NCBI GenBank assembly: GCA_035492535.1
Contig: DATJJM010000006.1
Span: 1 to 64,000, forward strand
Length of the DNA stretch: 64,000 nucleotides
Reading direction: 5' to 3'
From: JAMXLO01 sp035492535
Lineage (GTDB): Bacteria; Pseudomonadota; Alphaproteobacteria; Acetobacterales; Acetobacteraceae
Shown here: positions 1 to 9,000 of the stretch, in pieces
Numbering within the stretch: position 1 is the stretch's first letter
Layout: the number at the start of each line of letters is the position of its first letter
The notes under the pieces: model-generated
What the model was told of the DNA's origin: nothing
Database searches by the model: none
What the model saw: the letters and a program-made list of their open reading frames with translations, nothing else
Position numbers and translations under genes: made by a program

Positions 1-33
1 CTCGTCCGTGACGCGGGCATAGACTTCGATCAT
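1..33 (-). CDS. N-terminal fragment of a gene cut by the window edge
   Basis: An ATG on the minus strand at 33-31 begins MIEVYARVTDE and runs off the window. It overlaps the stop of the minus-strand gene at 30-221 as ATGA, the coupling style used throughout this genome. Only eleven residues are visible, so no function can be given. The plus strand of the same bases is also open up to a TGA at 85-87, so the strand is not certain. Confidence 0.3.
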   Translation of the reverse strand, partial: MIEVYARVTDE

Positions 34-221
34 GTGCCCTTCGGTGGGCAGCCGCTGCCGTCGATCGCGAAGCTGCCGCCGCGATGAGCGATCTCGGCCG
101 GGGTGATTTCGATGCCATCATTTGCGTGGTCGGTGGCAAGGGGATGACCTGTCCGACGAGACCCTGGCCAATGTCCTCGGGCATTGACAAACGGGAAGGG
201 CTTAGGGCTTTTATTTGCCAT
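30..221 (-). CDS. Small hypothetical protein (63 aa)
   Basis: Minus-strand frame from ATG 221 to TGA 30 whose stop overlaps the next minus start (ATGA at 33-30). The C-terminal part (about residues 32-63, with GIEITPAEIAHRGG) looks like normal protein. The first 30 residues are odd and proline/arginine-rich, and the ATG has no good Shine-Dalgarno. Another minus frame starting at the ATG in CAATGCCCGAGG also looks protein-like at first, so the true start or a frameshift is unresolved. No recognised family. Confidence 0.35.
   Translation of the reverse strand: MANKSPKPFPFVNARGHWPGSRRTGHPLATDHANDGIEITPAEIAHRGGSFAIDGSGCPPKGT
184..214 (+). promoter_or_regulatory. Candidate promoter for the structural operon
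   Basis: TTGACA at 184-189 is a perfect -35 hexamer. A weak -10 (TTTTAT) follows 19 bases later in a locally AT-richer stretch upstream of the HNH gene at 267. The spacing is long, so this is only suggestive. Confidence 0.25.
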
Positions 222-266
222 CCTGCGGCAATCCGTTGCTACTGCACTGCGACCACGGTGTCAGAT

Positions 267-551
267 ATGCCGACATTGCCGCCCAAACACCGTCCGCCCG
301 GGTGGCATCCGACACCGAAATTCGTCAATCCGGACCACGCTTTTTACGGCACCCAGGAGTGGAAAAAGAGGCGCCGGTTCGTCAGAGAACGTGACGGCGG
401 GATCTGCGCTCGTTGCGGAAAACCGGATACGTGGCGGGTCGATCACATCATCCCGCGGCCAGAAGGGAGCGACGACCCGAGCAACCTGCAGCTTCTGTGC
501 GACGATTGTGATGCCATTAAGCATCGCGAGAAAGGCCACGCGTGGCGCTGA
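267..551 (+). CDS. HNH endonuclease next to terminase (94 aa)
   Basis: A small HNH nuclease with a zinc-ribbon scaffold. Visible residues are Cys47-x-x-Cys50, the DHI motif at 59-61, Asn73 within NLQLLC, Cys78-x-x-Cys81 and a late KH at 85-86, the full beta-beta-alpha-metal pattern. HNH proteins of this size encoded beside the terminase are common in HK97-like phages and are known to cooperate with terminase in DNA packaging and genome-end cutting. The frame is open upstream to 84, but I chose the ATG at 267 (MPTLPPKHRPPGW), the usual start of this family; a GTG at 258 is the alternative. No strong Shine-Dalgarno is present. Confidence 0.85.
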   Translation: MPTLPPKHRPPGWHPTPKFVNPDHAFYGTQEWKKRRRFVRERDGGICARCGKPDTWRVDHIIPRPEGSDDPSNLQLLCDDCDAIKHREKGHAWR

Positions 552-567
552 GTCGACGGAGGTGGCC

Positions 568-840
568 ATGTCGTTGCCAGGGCTGCCACCGGATCCGCCT
601 CCGCCTGCCCCAAAGCGGCCGTTCGATGCCGCGAAATGGGCGATGGTGCTGCTCGGGGTGCTGATCGTTACACCGTCGTTGCTCGTGCTGCTCACCACGC
701 TGCGCTGCGTGATCGCCCTGGTGCCGGAATGCTGGGACCGTCCATGGACGACGATATTCCGCGACTGGTTGTCGGAAACCATTCCGGTGTTGGTGGCGAT
801 CATCATGTCGGGCCGCAGCAATCGCAATCCGCCCGAGTAA
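568..840 (+). CDS. Small two-helix membrane protein (90 aa)
   Basis: Starts at ATG 568 behind GGAGGTGGCC. After a proline-rich N-terminus it has a hydrophobic segment (about residues 23-43, AMVLLGVLIVTPSLLVLL), a short loop with Cys and Trp, and a second hydrophobic stretch (about 70-82), ending with a polar tail. It lies between the HNH nuclease and terminase genes in the same direction. Two short helices fit a holin or inner-membrane accessory protein, but no family is recognised and position alone does not prove lysis function. Confidence 0.6.
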   Translation: MSLPGLPPDPPPPAPKRPFDAAKWAMVLLGVLIVTPSLLVLLTTLRCVIALVPECWDRPWTTIFRDWLSETIPVLVAIIMSGRSNRNPPE

Positions 841-960
841 GCTACACTTGATCTGTCGTGCCGCTCTTGCGCCCCCAACGCGAGCAGGCGGTGCGGCAGG
901 CGGGCGGCGAAGTGCTTTGGGTGAGCTTCGTCGCTCGCCACCCAGGAATAGGTTTGGAAT

Positions 961-1485
961 ATGCGCGGTCGCAAACCGAAGCCCACGGCGTTGCGCAAAT
1001 TGCATCGCTCGGACCAACCGCTGAACCCCAACGAGCCGAAGCCGGAAGGCGATCTGGCGGCCAGGACCAGATCGGTACCGGCGCACTTCGATGACGATCA
1101 GCGCGACGCCTGGAACTACGCACTGGCGAATTCGCCACCGGGCCTGTTGAAAGCGATCGACGCCGGCGTGCTCGAATGTTGGGTGGTCGCGCACTGCTTC
1201 CATCGCCAAGCGACCAAGGCGCTGATGAGCGAATCGTCCCTCCTGGTGCCTGCAGCGCCGGGTTCAACGCAGATGGTGCAATCAGCCTACCTGCAGATCG
1301 TCAATCGACAGGCGATGATCATGATGCGCGCAGCCTCGGAGCTGGGCTTCTCACCGACCGCGCGTCCCCGGATTGGCCTGACACTCGGCGGCGGGGAGCT
1401 GAACGGACCACAGGATGTCCCAGCCGGCCAAGAATCGCTCGACGCTTACCTCCAGCGAGCTCCCAAGGCGACGGCCGTCCACTGA
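961..1485 (+). CDS. terS: Terminase small subunit, P27 family (174 aa)
   Basis: The N-terminus MRGRKPKPTALRKLHRSDQP is the typical opening of P27-type small terminase subunits, a basic segment followed by a proline/asparagine-rich turn. The helical core (about 45-140) would form the ring that recognises the packaging site and loads the large subunit onto concatemeric DNA. The length is normal for the family. The gene overlaps the large subunit start by 71 bases, implying coupled translation. Which DNA site it recognises cannot be seen. Confidence 0.9.
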   Translation: MRGRKPKPTALRKLHRSDQPLNPNEPKPEGDLAARTRSVPAHFDDDQRDAWNYALANSPPGLLKAIDAGVLECWVVAHCFHRQATKALMSESSLLVPAAPGSTQMVQSAYLQIVNRQAMIMMRAASELGFSPTARPRIGLTLGGGELNGPQDVPAGQESLDAYLQRAPKATAVH

Positions 1486-3154
1486 CAAAGACCCCGTCAG
1501 CGCCTACGCGTGGGACGTCTGCAAGGGGAAGATCATCACCGGCCGCCTCGTGCGGCTTGCGTGCGAAAGGCACTTCAAAGATCTCGCCTACGGTCCGCAG
1601 CGCGGCCTCGTGTGGCGGCCCGACATCGCGATCTACGGCATCCAGTTCAGCAGCTACCTTGTCCACTCGAAAGGCGAGTGGGCGGGCCAGCAGGTTCGCC
1701 TCGAGCCCTGGCAGCAGTTCATTCGCGGCAGTGTCTATGGCTGGTTCCTGGCCAACGGTCTGCGTCGGTTTCGCACGGTCTTCGAAGAGGTCGCACGCAA
1801 GAACGGCAAGTCGACCTCCGCCGCGGCCGTCGCGCTCAAGGCACTGGTTGCTGACGACGAGCCGGGCGCCGAGATCTACAGCGCCGCCACGAAGAAAGAC
1901 CAAGCGAGGCTGGTGTTCGATGAAGCGCGGCGCATGGTTTTGCGCTCGCCGATGCTGCTGCGGCGGGTCAAGGTTCTCACCAGAGTCCTCGCAGTAGATA
2001 GCACGCTATCCAGCTTCGTTCCGCTGTCATCGGACGATCGAACATTAGACGGTCTCAACCCGCATTGCGTCGTGGTCGACGAGCTGCACCGTCACAAAAG
2101 CCGCGCCGTGCTCGACGTGCTCGACACCGCGCAGGGTTCGCGTCGCCAGCCGCTGCTGTGGATCATAACGACCGCCGGGGACGACAATCCGGAGAGCGTC
2201 TACGCGGCGGAGCATGACTACGCGATCAAGGTGCTCGAGGCCCTGGTCCTCGACGACAGCTACTTCGCCTACATCGCGACGCTCGATCGAGACGATGCCT
2301 GGGACGATCCGAAGAACTGGATCAAGGCCAATCCCAACCTGCACGTCAGCGTCAAAATGGACGACCTGAGGCGCCAGGCGCTGAAGGCAAGCCGATCGCC
2401 GCCCGCGTTGGTCGCATTCAAGCGGCTGCGTTTGAACATGCGCACGTCGGACAGCTCGCGCGCGATCGACATGGAGGTGTGGCGCAAGAACAGCCAGGGA
2501 CCGTTCGACCCTGCAGAGCTGATGGCACGGGTGTTCTTCGGCGCACTCGATCTGTCGTCCCGCATCGATCTGAGCGCCTGGGTGAAGCTGTATCCGCCGA
2601 TCGAGGAGGAGACACGTTGGAAGATCGTGCCGCGGTTCTGGATGCCGAGCGACACCATCGAGGCAAAGAGCGACCGTGATCAGGTGCAGTATCAGCGCTG
2701 GATCGAGAACGGGCTGATCGAGGTCACCCCAGGCAATGTCATCGACCACAATGAGATCCAGGCTGCCGTGCTGGAAGACTGCCGTCTCAATGAGCCACGC
2801 AGCATCGCCTACGATCCATGGAATGCCACGCAGCTCGCCGTCGCGCTCGAGGGCGAAGGCCTGCCCATGTACGAGTTCATCCAGGGTATTCGCAGCTACA
2901 CAGCACCAACGAAGATGCTGGAAGCAATGCTGCTGTCCGAGCAACTAGATCACGGCGACAATGAAGTATTGGCCTGGATGGCCTCTAATCTTCATGTGCA
3001 AAGCGATAAAAATGAGAACAAGATGCCGACCAAGAAGCACAGCACTGGTCGCATCGATGGCATGTCCGCCCTGATCATGTGCATCGGCCGTTCGATGGCC
3101 GAGGACGACACCGCCGGTTGGGACGGTTTCCTCGGCCGTCCGATCACCGCCTGA
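1415..3154 (+). CDS. terL: Terminase large subunit, ATPase/nuclease (579 aa)
   Basis: DNA-packaging motor of the Terminase_1 (HK97-like) family. The ATPase half shows an adenine-binding region (LEPWQQFIRGSVYGW), a deviant Walker A around residues 126-134 (VARKNGKST), Walker B near 219-223 (VVVDE) and the coupling motif ITTAG. The C-terminal RNase H-like nuclease shows LDLSSRIDLSAW, AYDPWNA and a late acidic motif in GRIDGMSAL. Length and order are normal and intact. It converts ATP hydrolysis into DNA translocation at the portal and cuts the concatemer. The start overlaps terS by 71 bases; ATG 1415 is followed by a basic tail that could be trimmed by a later start. Confidence 0.95.
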   Translation: MSQPAKNRSTLTSSELPRRRPSTDKDPVSAYAWDVCKGKIITGRLVRLACERHFKDLAYGPQRGLVWRPDIAIYGIQFSSYLVHSKGEWAGQQVRLEPWQQFIRGSVYGWFLANGLRRFRTVFEEVARKNGKSTSAAAVALKALVADDEPGAEIYSAATKKDQARLVFDEARRMVLRSPMLLRRVKVLTRVLAVDSTLSSFVPLSSDDRTLDGLNPHCVVVDELHRHKSRAVLDVLDTAQGSRRQPLLWIITTAGDDNPESVYAAEHDYAIKVLEALVLDDSYFAYIATLDRDDAWDDPKNWIKANPNLHVSVKMDDLRRQALKASRSPPALVAFKRLRLNMRTSDSSRAIDMEVWRKNSQGPFDPAELMARVFFGALDLSSRIDLSAWVKLYPPIEEETRWKIVPRFWMPSDTIEAKSDRDQVQYQRWIENGLIEVTPGNVIDHNEIQAAVLEDCRLNEPRSIAYDPWNATQLAVALEGEGLPMYEFIQGIRSYTAPTKMLEAMLLSEQLDHGDNEVLAWMASNLHVQSDKNENKMPTKKHSTGRIDGMSALIMCIGRSMAEDDTAGWDGFLGRPITA

Positions 3155-3169
3155 GAAGGGATGGATATC

Positions 3170-3412
3170 ATGGCGTATAGCCATCCGAATTGCACCCGAG
3201 ACCCTGCCGAGTGTCGGATCACCGTGCTCAGTTCGACCGTGACCGCCATCGACTGGGCGCCGGTTTACGATGGCCATGGCGTGATGAGGAACAGCGATCC
3301 GAACACGTCGACCACCGTGAAGAGCTGCAGCACCTGCAGCGCTGAATGGTCCGAGGTGCAGAGCGCGGGCGAGCTGATCTATGCGACCACGAAAGACCCG
3401 GTGCAGCCATGA
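3170..3412 (+). CDS. Small cysteine-containing phage protein (80 aa)
   Basis: I chose the ATG at 3170 (MAYSHPNCTRDP) because AGAAGGG lies about nine bases upstream; the ATG at 3161 sits directly on that ribosome site. Four cysteines (near residues 8, 15 and a late CSTC) could bind zinc or form disulfides. The stop overlaps the next start as ATGA. It lies right after terL, where HK97-like phages often carry short uncharacterised head genes. No function recognised. Confidence 0.68.
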   Translation: MAYSHPNCTRDPAECRITVLSSTVTAIDWAPVYDGHGVMRNSDPNTSTTVKSCSTCSAEWSEVQSAGELIYATTKDPVQP

Positions 3413-3801
3413 CGCCGGGCTCGATGCCGATCTCGATCTACCGCGGCGATTCTTATCGCTGGCAGTTCACGCTCTGGCAGGATCCCGGCAAGACGACGCC
3501 GGCGGATCTGACCGGGGTCACGGCCAAGGCTGAGATCCGTAGCGCACCGGGCGGTACGCTCATCACCTCGATGGATCTGACGGTCGTGATGCCCAACATC
3601 ATCCAGGCGGTGCTGCCGGCCACCAAGACGTCGACGCTGGCGACCTCTGGCGGGGTGTGGGATCTGCAGCTCACCTACACCAACGGCGATGTGCAGACCG
3701 TCCTGCTGGGCGGCGTGACCGTCACCATGGACGTGACCGGCTCGGCCGCCCTGGCCGCCGCGGCCGCCGAGGCGAAGCGCCTGCCAGGGCGTCCTGTATG
3801 A
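3409..3801 (+). CDS. BppU-N-like baseplate/fibre adaptor domain protein (130 aa)
   Basis: Contains PISIYRGDSYRWQFTLWQD, then a 'DLTGVTAKAEIRS' strand and repeated beta strands ending in an alanine-rich helix. The pattern (IxRGDSxxWxF...DLTGxTxxxxIR) is that of the N-terminal beta-sandwich in phage upper-baseplate and fibre-adaptor proteins (BppU-N type), which anchors receptor-binding parts to the tail tip. It is coupled by ATGA overlaps at both ends and precedes the fibre genes, which supports a fibre-adaptor role. The family call is from memory of the motif. Confidence 0.68.
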   Translation: MTPGSMPISIYRGDSYRWQFTLWQDPGKTTPADLTGVTAKAEIRSAPGGTLITSMDLTVVMPNIIQAVLPATKTSTLATSGGVWDLQLTYTNGDVQTVLLGGVTVTMDVTGSAALAAAAAEAKRLPGRPV

Positions 3802-4292
3802 GCGGCAGCACGGTCGTCATCGTCGATGTCGCTCCGCAGCAGCCGCCGCTCTCGGTCGTCGAGGTTGAGATCGATGACGCCGCGATCGACGTAACACTGC
3901 CGCCGCCGCCACTCGTTTCGGTCGAGTTACCGCCGCCGCAGCCGCCGCTCAGTGTCGATGTGGTGGCGCCGGTTCCGCCCGTCGTCACGGTCGATGCGTC
4001 ACTGCCGCCGCCGCCGAATGTCGATGTGACGCTGCCGGATCCGGTGACCGTCGATGTCGATGCGACGCCGCAGCCGCCCGTGCAGGTCGATGTCCTGGCC
4101 GCATGGCAAGGCGGCATCCCGGATGCGCCGATCGACGGCACGCTCTACGGGCGACTGAATCAACACTGGGTCGGTGTACCTGGTGGCGAGGATCTGGTGA
4201 CCAGCGTCGCGCGCAAGATTGGTGACGTATTGCTCTACACCGACGACCTCGAGGACTGGGACAGCAAGGTGCTGGATGGGGGCAACTTTTAG
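3798..4292 (+). CDS. Proline/valine-repeat linker protein (164 aa)
   Basis: Residues ~10-100 are a repeating beta/poly-proline pattern in which PPPP- or PQPP-type turns alternate with VSVELP, VTVDAS, VDVTLP and similar strands, each ending in an acidic residue. The last 60 residues (from AAWQGGIPDAPIDG) look globular and resemble a fibre-tip trimerisation or attachment segment with 'GTLYGRLNQHWVGV'. The stop abuts the next fibre gene at 4293. A rod-like spacer in the fibre assembly is the natural reading; no family is known to me. Confidence 0.65.
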   Translation: MSGSTVVIVDVAPQQPPLSVVEVEIDDAAIDVTLPPPPLVSVELPPPQPPLSVDVVAPVPPVVTVDASLPPPPNVDVTLPDPVTVDVDATPQPPVQVDVLAAWQGGIPDAPIDGTLYGRLNQHWVGVPGGEDLVTSVARKIGDVLLYTDDLEDWDSKVLDGGNF

Positions 4293-6044
4293 ATGACCGA
4301 CATCCTCCGCATCAAGCGCCGCACCTCCGGAGCTACTGGCGCCCCTGGCTCGCTGGCGAATGCCGAGCTGGCCTACAACGAAGTCGACGACGTTCTCTAC
4401 TACGGCAAGGGCACCGGCGGCGCTGGTGGCACCGCAACCGTCGTTATCCCGATCGGCGGCCCCGGCATGGGGTCGAACGCCAACCCGGTTATGAACGGTG
4501 TCGCTGCGCCTGGCGCCTTGGCCAGCTGGGCGCGCGGCGATCACGTCCATCCCAGCGATACGTCTCGTGCACCACTCGCCTCGCCGACCTTCACTGGCAT
4601 ACCGGCCGCACCAACAGCAGCGCCCGGCACCAACACCACACAGCTCGCGACCACAGCTTACGTGCAGGCCGCTACAGCAGCCGCCGGTGTGCAGAGCTTC
4701 AACACCCGCACCGGCACCGTCACGCTGCTGCTGACGGACGTGACCGGTGTCGGTGGAGCGCCCCTCGCCAATCCGGTGTTCACCGGCGATCCACAAGCGC
4801 CGACGCCTGCCACGGCCGACAACGACACCAGCGTTGCCACCACAGCCTTCGTGAAGGCGCAGGGCTACGCCACCGTGGCGAGCGTGCCGGTGGCGTCCTC
4901 GACCAACCCGCTGATGAACGGTGTGGTGGCGATCGGCGTCGGCACCACCTGGGCGCGCGCAGATCATGTGCATCCGGTCGACACGAGCCGTGCACCGCTG
5001 GCCTCGCCAGTCTTCACCGGCAATCCGACCGGGCCGACGCCGGCGACCGGCGATAACAGCGTCTCGCTGGCCACCACAGCCTTCGTCAAAGTGCAGGGCT
5101 ATGCGCCGCTCGCCTCGCCGGTCTTCACCGGCAATCCGACTGGGCCGTCGCCTGCCAACACCGACAACAGCGTCTCGCTGGCCACCACGGCGTATGTGCG
5201 CGGGCTGCGCCAGGATCAGTTCCTGGCGCCGACGTCGGATGTTGCCTGGGGCAGCCGCAAGATCACCGCGCTCCTGGATCCCACGAACCCGCAAGACGCG
5301 GCCACGAAGAACTATGTCGACGGCGCCATCCAAGGCATCGCGCCGAAGGACAGTGTGCGCGTTGCGACGACTGCCAACCTCGCGGCGCTCTCGGGTGCGC
5401 TGACGATCGACGGCGTGCTGACGGTGGTCGGCGACCGTGTGCTGGTGAAGGACCAGACGGCGCAGGCGAACAACGGTATCTATGTGGTGGCGGCCGGCGC
5501 GTGGGCTCGCTCTGCTGACACCAACACATGGGCCGAGCTGGTCAGCGCCTTCACCTTCGTCTCCGAGGGCGCGACCAACTCGAACAACGGCTACACCTGC
5601 ACGGTCAATGCTGGCGGCACGCTCGGCACCACGGCCGTGACCTGGGTGCAGTTCTCCGGTGCCGGTCAGATCAACGCCGGCAACGGCATGACGAAGACCG
5701 GCAACACGCTCGATGTCGGCGGCACCACCGCTCGCATCACCGTGCTGGCCGATAGCATCGACATCGATGCAGCCTATGTCGGTCAGACGTCGATCACCAC
5801 GCTCGGCGTCATCGCGATCGGCACATGGAATGGCACGACGATCGCGGTCAATCGCGGTGGCACTGGCGCGACCACGCTGACCGGCTACCTCAAAGGCGCT
5901 GGCACGTCAGCGTTCACCGGCGTGGCGACCATACCGAACACCGACATCACCGGCCTGGGCACGATGTCGACGCAAGCGGCGACCGCGGTTGCCATCACCG
6001 GCGGGAGTATCGACGGCATCACGTTCGATATGGGCAGTTTCTGA
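4293..6044 (+). CDS. Tail fibre protein with Mtd-like N-terminus and APLASPxFTG repeats (583 aa)
   Basis: The N-terminal 60 residues (IKRRTSGATGAPGSLANAEL...LYYGKG) match the short domain found at the front of major-tropism-determinant-type fibres. Next come at least four copies of a phage-fibre repeat of about 35-45 residues (APLASPVFTGNPTGPTPATGDNS...LATTAFV). A segment beginning KDSVRVATTANLAALSG follows, typical of T7/lambda-like side-fibre shafts, then a glycine-rich tip ending GSIDGITFDMGSF. It would form a trimeric fibre that contacts the host surface. It starts one base after the previous stop. Its location between terminase and portal is unusual. Confidence 0.85.
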   Translation: MTDILRIKRRTSGATGAPGSLANAELAYNEVDDVLYYGKGTGGAGGTATVVIPIGGPGMGSNANPVMNGVAAPGALASWARGDHVHPSDTSRAPLASPTFTGIPAAPTAAPGTNTTQLATTAYVQAATAAAGVQSFNTRTGTVTLLLTDVTGVGGAPLANPVFTGDPQAPTPATADNDTSVATTAFVKAQGYATVASVPVASSTNPLMNGVVAIGVGTTWARADHVHPVDTSRAPLASPVFTGNPTGPTPATGDNSVSLATTAFVKVQGYAPLASPVFTGNPTGPSPANTDNSVSLATTAYVRGLRQDQFLAPTSDVAWGSRKITALLDPTNPQDAATKNYVDGAIQGIAPKDSVRVATTANLAALSGALTIDGVLTVVGDRVLVKDQTAQANNGIYVVAAGAWARSADTNTWAELVSAFTFVSEGATNSNNGYTCTVNAGGTLGTTAVTWVQFSGAGQINAGNGMTKTGNTLDVGGTTARITVLADSIDIDAAYVGQTSITTLGVIAIGTWNGTTIAVNRGGTGATTLTGYLKGAGTSAFTGVATIPNTDITGLGTMSTQAATAVAITGGSIDGITFDMGSF

Positions 6045-6048
6045 CCTA

Positions 6049-9000
6049 ATGGCCGACGTTCTAAGGATCAAACGGCGCGCAGCTGCAGGAGCTGCGGGCC
6101 CACCATCATCGCTTGCCGCTTCGGAGCTGGCCTACAACGAGCGGACCGACATCCTCTACTACGGCAGCGGAAACAGCGTCGGGCTCGCGACCACCATCAT
6201 CCCGATCGCCGGGCCCGGGGCCTTCCTGGGGCTTGGTGGCGGCTCGCTGATCGGCGGCATCGACTTCGGTTCCGCCCTTGCGAGTTCGGTCACCGACCTC
6301 TCGCGGCACATCGCGCTGTACGGCGCGGCCTACGGTTTCAACGTCACCTCGAGCCGGTTGAACGTCGTCTCAGGCGCGAGCATTTTTTTCGTTTCTGGTG
6401 GCGCCGACAAGGTCACCATCAACTCGCTCGGTCTCACCATGCAGAGTGGGACGGCGCTGACGCTGGCGCAGGATCCCACGGGAGCCATGCAGGCCGCCAC
6501 CAAGCAGTACGTCGACAACAGCCCGCCAGGAGAGGCACCGAACAACGCCAACGCATACGGCCGCAAAGCGCTGGCCTGGACGCCGGTGACCGACTACACG
6601 CGCGTTGCCACCGACAGCGCGTTCGATCTCAACTCGATCAGCGGCACCGGGGCCGGGCCGTACACCGGCTACCAGGGCGTCTACAGCATCGTCAACCAGA
6701 CCGCGGGGCTGAATTTCCCACCCGGCGTCACGACGGCCGCGGTGCTCAACCTGTGGAGCAGCAACCAGGGCTGGACCAATCAGCTCTCGTTTTCCCAGCA
6801 AGGCCTGTTCCACCGATCGATGTCGGGGCAGGGGACGTTCCGAGCCTGGGAAAAGGTCGTCACCGACACTGGCGGCAACTTTACGTTCACCGGGGTCATA
6901 AGCGGCCCAACGCCAGCCCCCGGCACCAACACGACGCAGTTCGCAACCTGCGCTTTCGTGGCGGCGGCTACAGCAGCGTCGGGCGTGCAGACTTTCAACA
7001 CCAGATCCGGCGCTGTCGTGCTCACCAATGCCGACGTGACGGGCGTCCTGCTGCCATCGTCGACCAATCCGCTGATGAACGGGACGGTCGCGATCGGCAC
7101 ATCGGGCACCTGGGCGCGCGCAGATCACGTCCATCCGGTCGACACCAGCCGTGCACCGCTGGCCTCGCCCACGTTCACTGGTGTACCGGCCGCGCCAACA
7201 GCAGCCCCTGGCACCAGCACAACACAGCTCGCAACCTGTGCCTTCGTCGCCGCTTCTGCTGCAGCTGGCGTCGTCTCGTTCAATGGCAGGACCGGCACAG
7301 TCACGCTGACATCCACCGACGTGTCCGGTGCGTCGGGCCTGCTGACCTCCGGTGGCATCGTGAGCGGCCCGCTCACCCTCGGCACTAACACCGTCTCGCA
7401 GCCACTGACTCTGAACGGTCCCACAAACAGCGCGCTTCGCGACATCTACTGGCAGACAGCGGGTGTCGCGCGCTGGCGGCTGCACCCCAATTCGACCGCG
7501 GAAAGCGGCGCGAACGTCGGATGCGACCTCGATCTGCTCGCCTACGATGACAGCGGCGCGGCCATCGGGACTTTCGTAGCGCGGTTCAACCGCAGCACCG
7601 GCCTTGTCACGATAGGCAACGGTGGTCTCAGCTTCGGTTCCATCGTTGCGCCGGGCGGCACCACCGACCTCTCGCAACACATTGCGCTGTTCGGCACGAC
7701 GTACGGCATCAGTGTCACGTCGTCGCGGCTGAACATCGTCTCAGGCGGCGGCATTTGGTTCAATTCGGTTGGTGTCGACAAGGTCGTCATCAACTCTACT
7801 GGCCTCACCATGCAGAGCGGGACCACGCTGACGCTGGCGCAGGATCCCACGGGAGCCATGCAGGCCGCCACCAAGCAGTACGTCGATGCCGGTGTCACTT
7901 CGTTCAACACCCGCACCGGCGCCGTCACGCTGACGGCCGCGGACATGACGGCAGCGACGGCCCTCGGTGCTCTGACGATCGGCAGCAACACGGCCTCGCA
8001 GTTCCTGTATCTGAACGGACCGGCTGCATCGTTCCGCAATATCCGCTGGCAGACGGCGGGCGTGGCGCGCTGGCAACTGTCCGCCAATGGCACCGCCGAA
8101 GCCGGCAGCAATGCCGGAACCGACCTCGATCTGATCAACTACGACGACAGCGGCACGATCCTGCTGAACCCGGTGGCGCGGTTCACGCGCAGCACCGGCA
8201 TACTGACGTTGAACGGCGGCCTCCTGCTCGGGGCAGCCGCTAATATCAGCTTCGGCAGCACGCTGGCGTCGAGCACCACCGATCTGTCGAAGCACATCGC
8301 CCTCTGGGGCACCACCATCGGGTTCAGCGTCACCAGCGGGCGCATGAACATCGTTGGCGGGACTGTGGTTTTCGTCTCCGGCGGGACTGACGTCGCCACC
8401 ATCACCACGACCGGCATCACCGCCAACACGCCGACAGCGACGGCCGGCACCGAGACCACCGCCCTCGCTAACACGCTGTTCGTCGCGCGGCTTGCGGCCG
8501 CTTTCGCGGGGACGGCCATCACCGATGCCGACCAGACATTGACCGCGGCCCAGGTGGGCAACGCCAGGATCGTTAACATCAGCGGGACGCTGACCGCCGA
8601 TCGCACTCTCACGATGCCACTGACAGGGACGCAGAGAAACTGGATCATCCGCAACGGCACGACCGGCGGTTTCAACATCATCGTCACGGCCGGCGGCGCC
8701 ACGACGTTCTCGATCCCGCCGGCCTATGAGATCGAATTCTGGACCAACGGCGTCAACCTGTTCCCGACGCATGTCCTGTTCGGGGGTTTGCCAACTCGCT
8801 TCGGTGACGCCACCCGCAACGCACTGCTCATCAACCCAGGCTTGGCGTCCGCCGCATGCACCCTCAACGTCAGCGGCACCGGGCCGCTGCAGTTCCTGGT
8901 CGGCCCGACCGCACCAACGGCAGCGCCTGGGACCAACACCACGCAGCTCGCAACCTGCGCTTTCGCAACCGCCGCCGACACCGCTTTGCTGGTCTCGCCG

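Noticed and set aside
1..87. Plus-strand open frame from the window edge to TGA 85-87 (…HVPFGGQPLPSIAKLPPR)
   Set aside because: The minus strand of the same bases has an ATGA-coupled gene junction, which fits the local style better. Kept only as an uncertainty.
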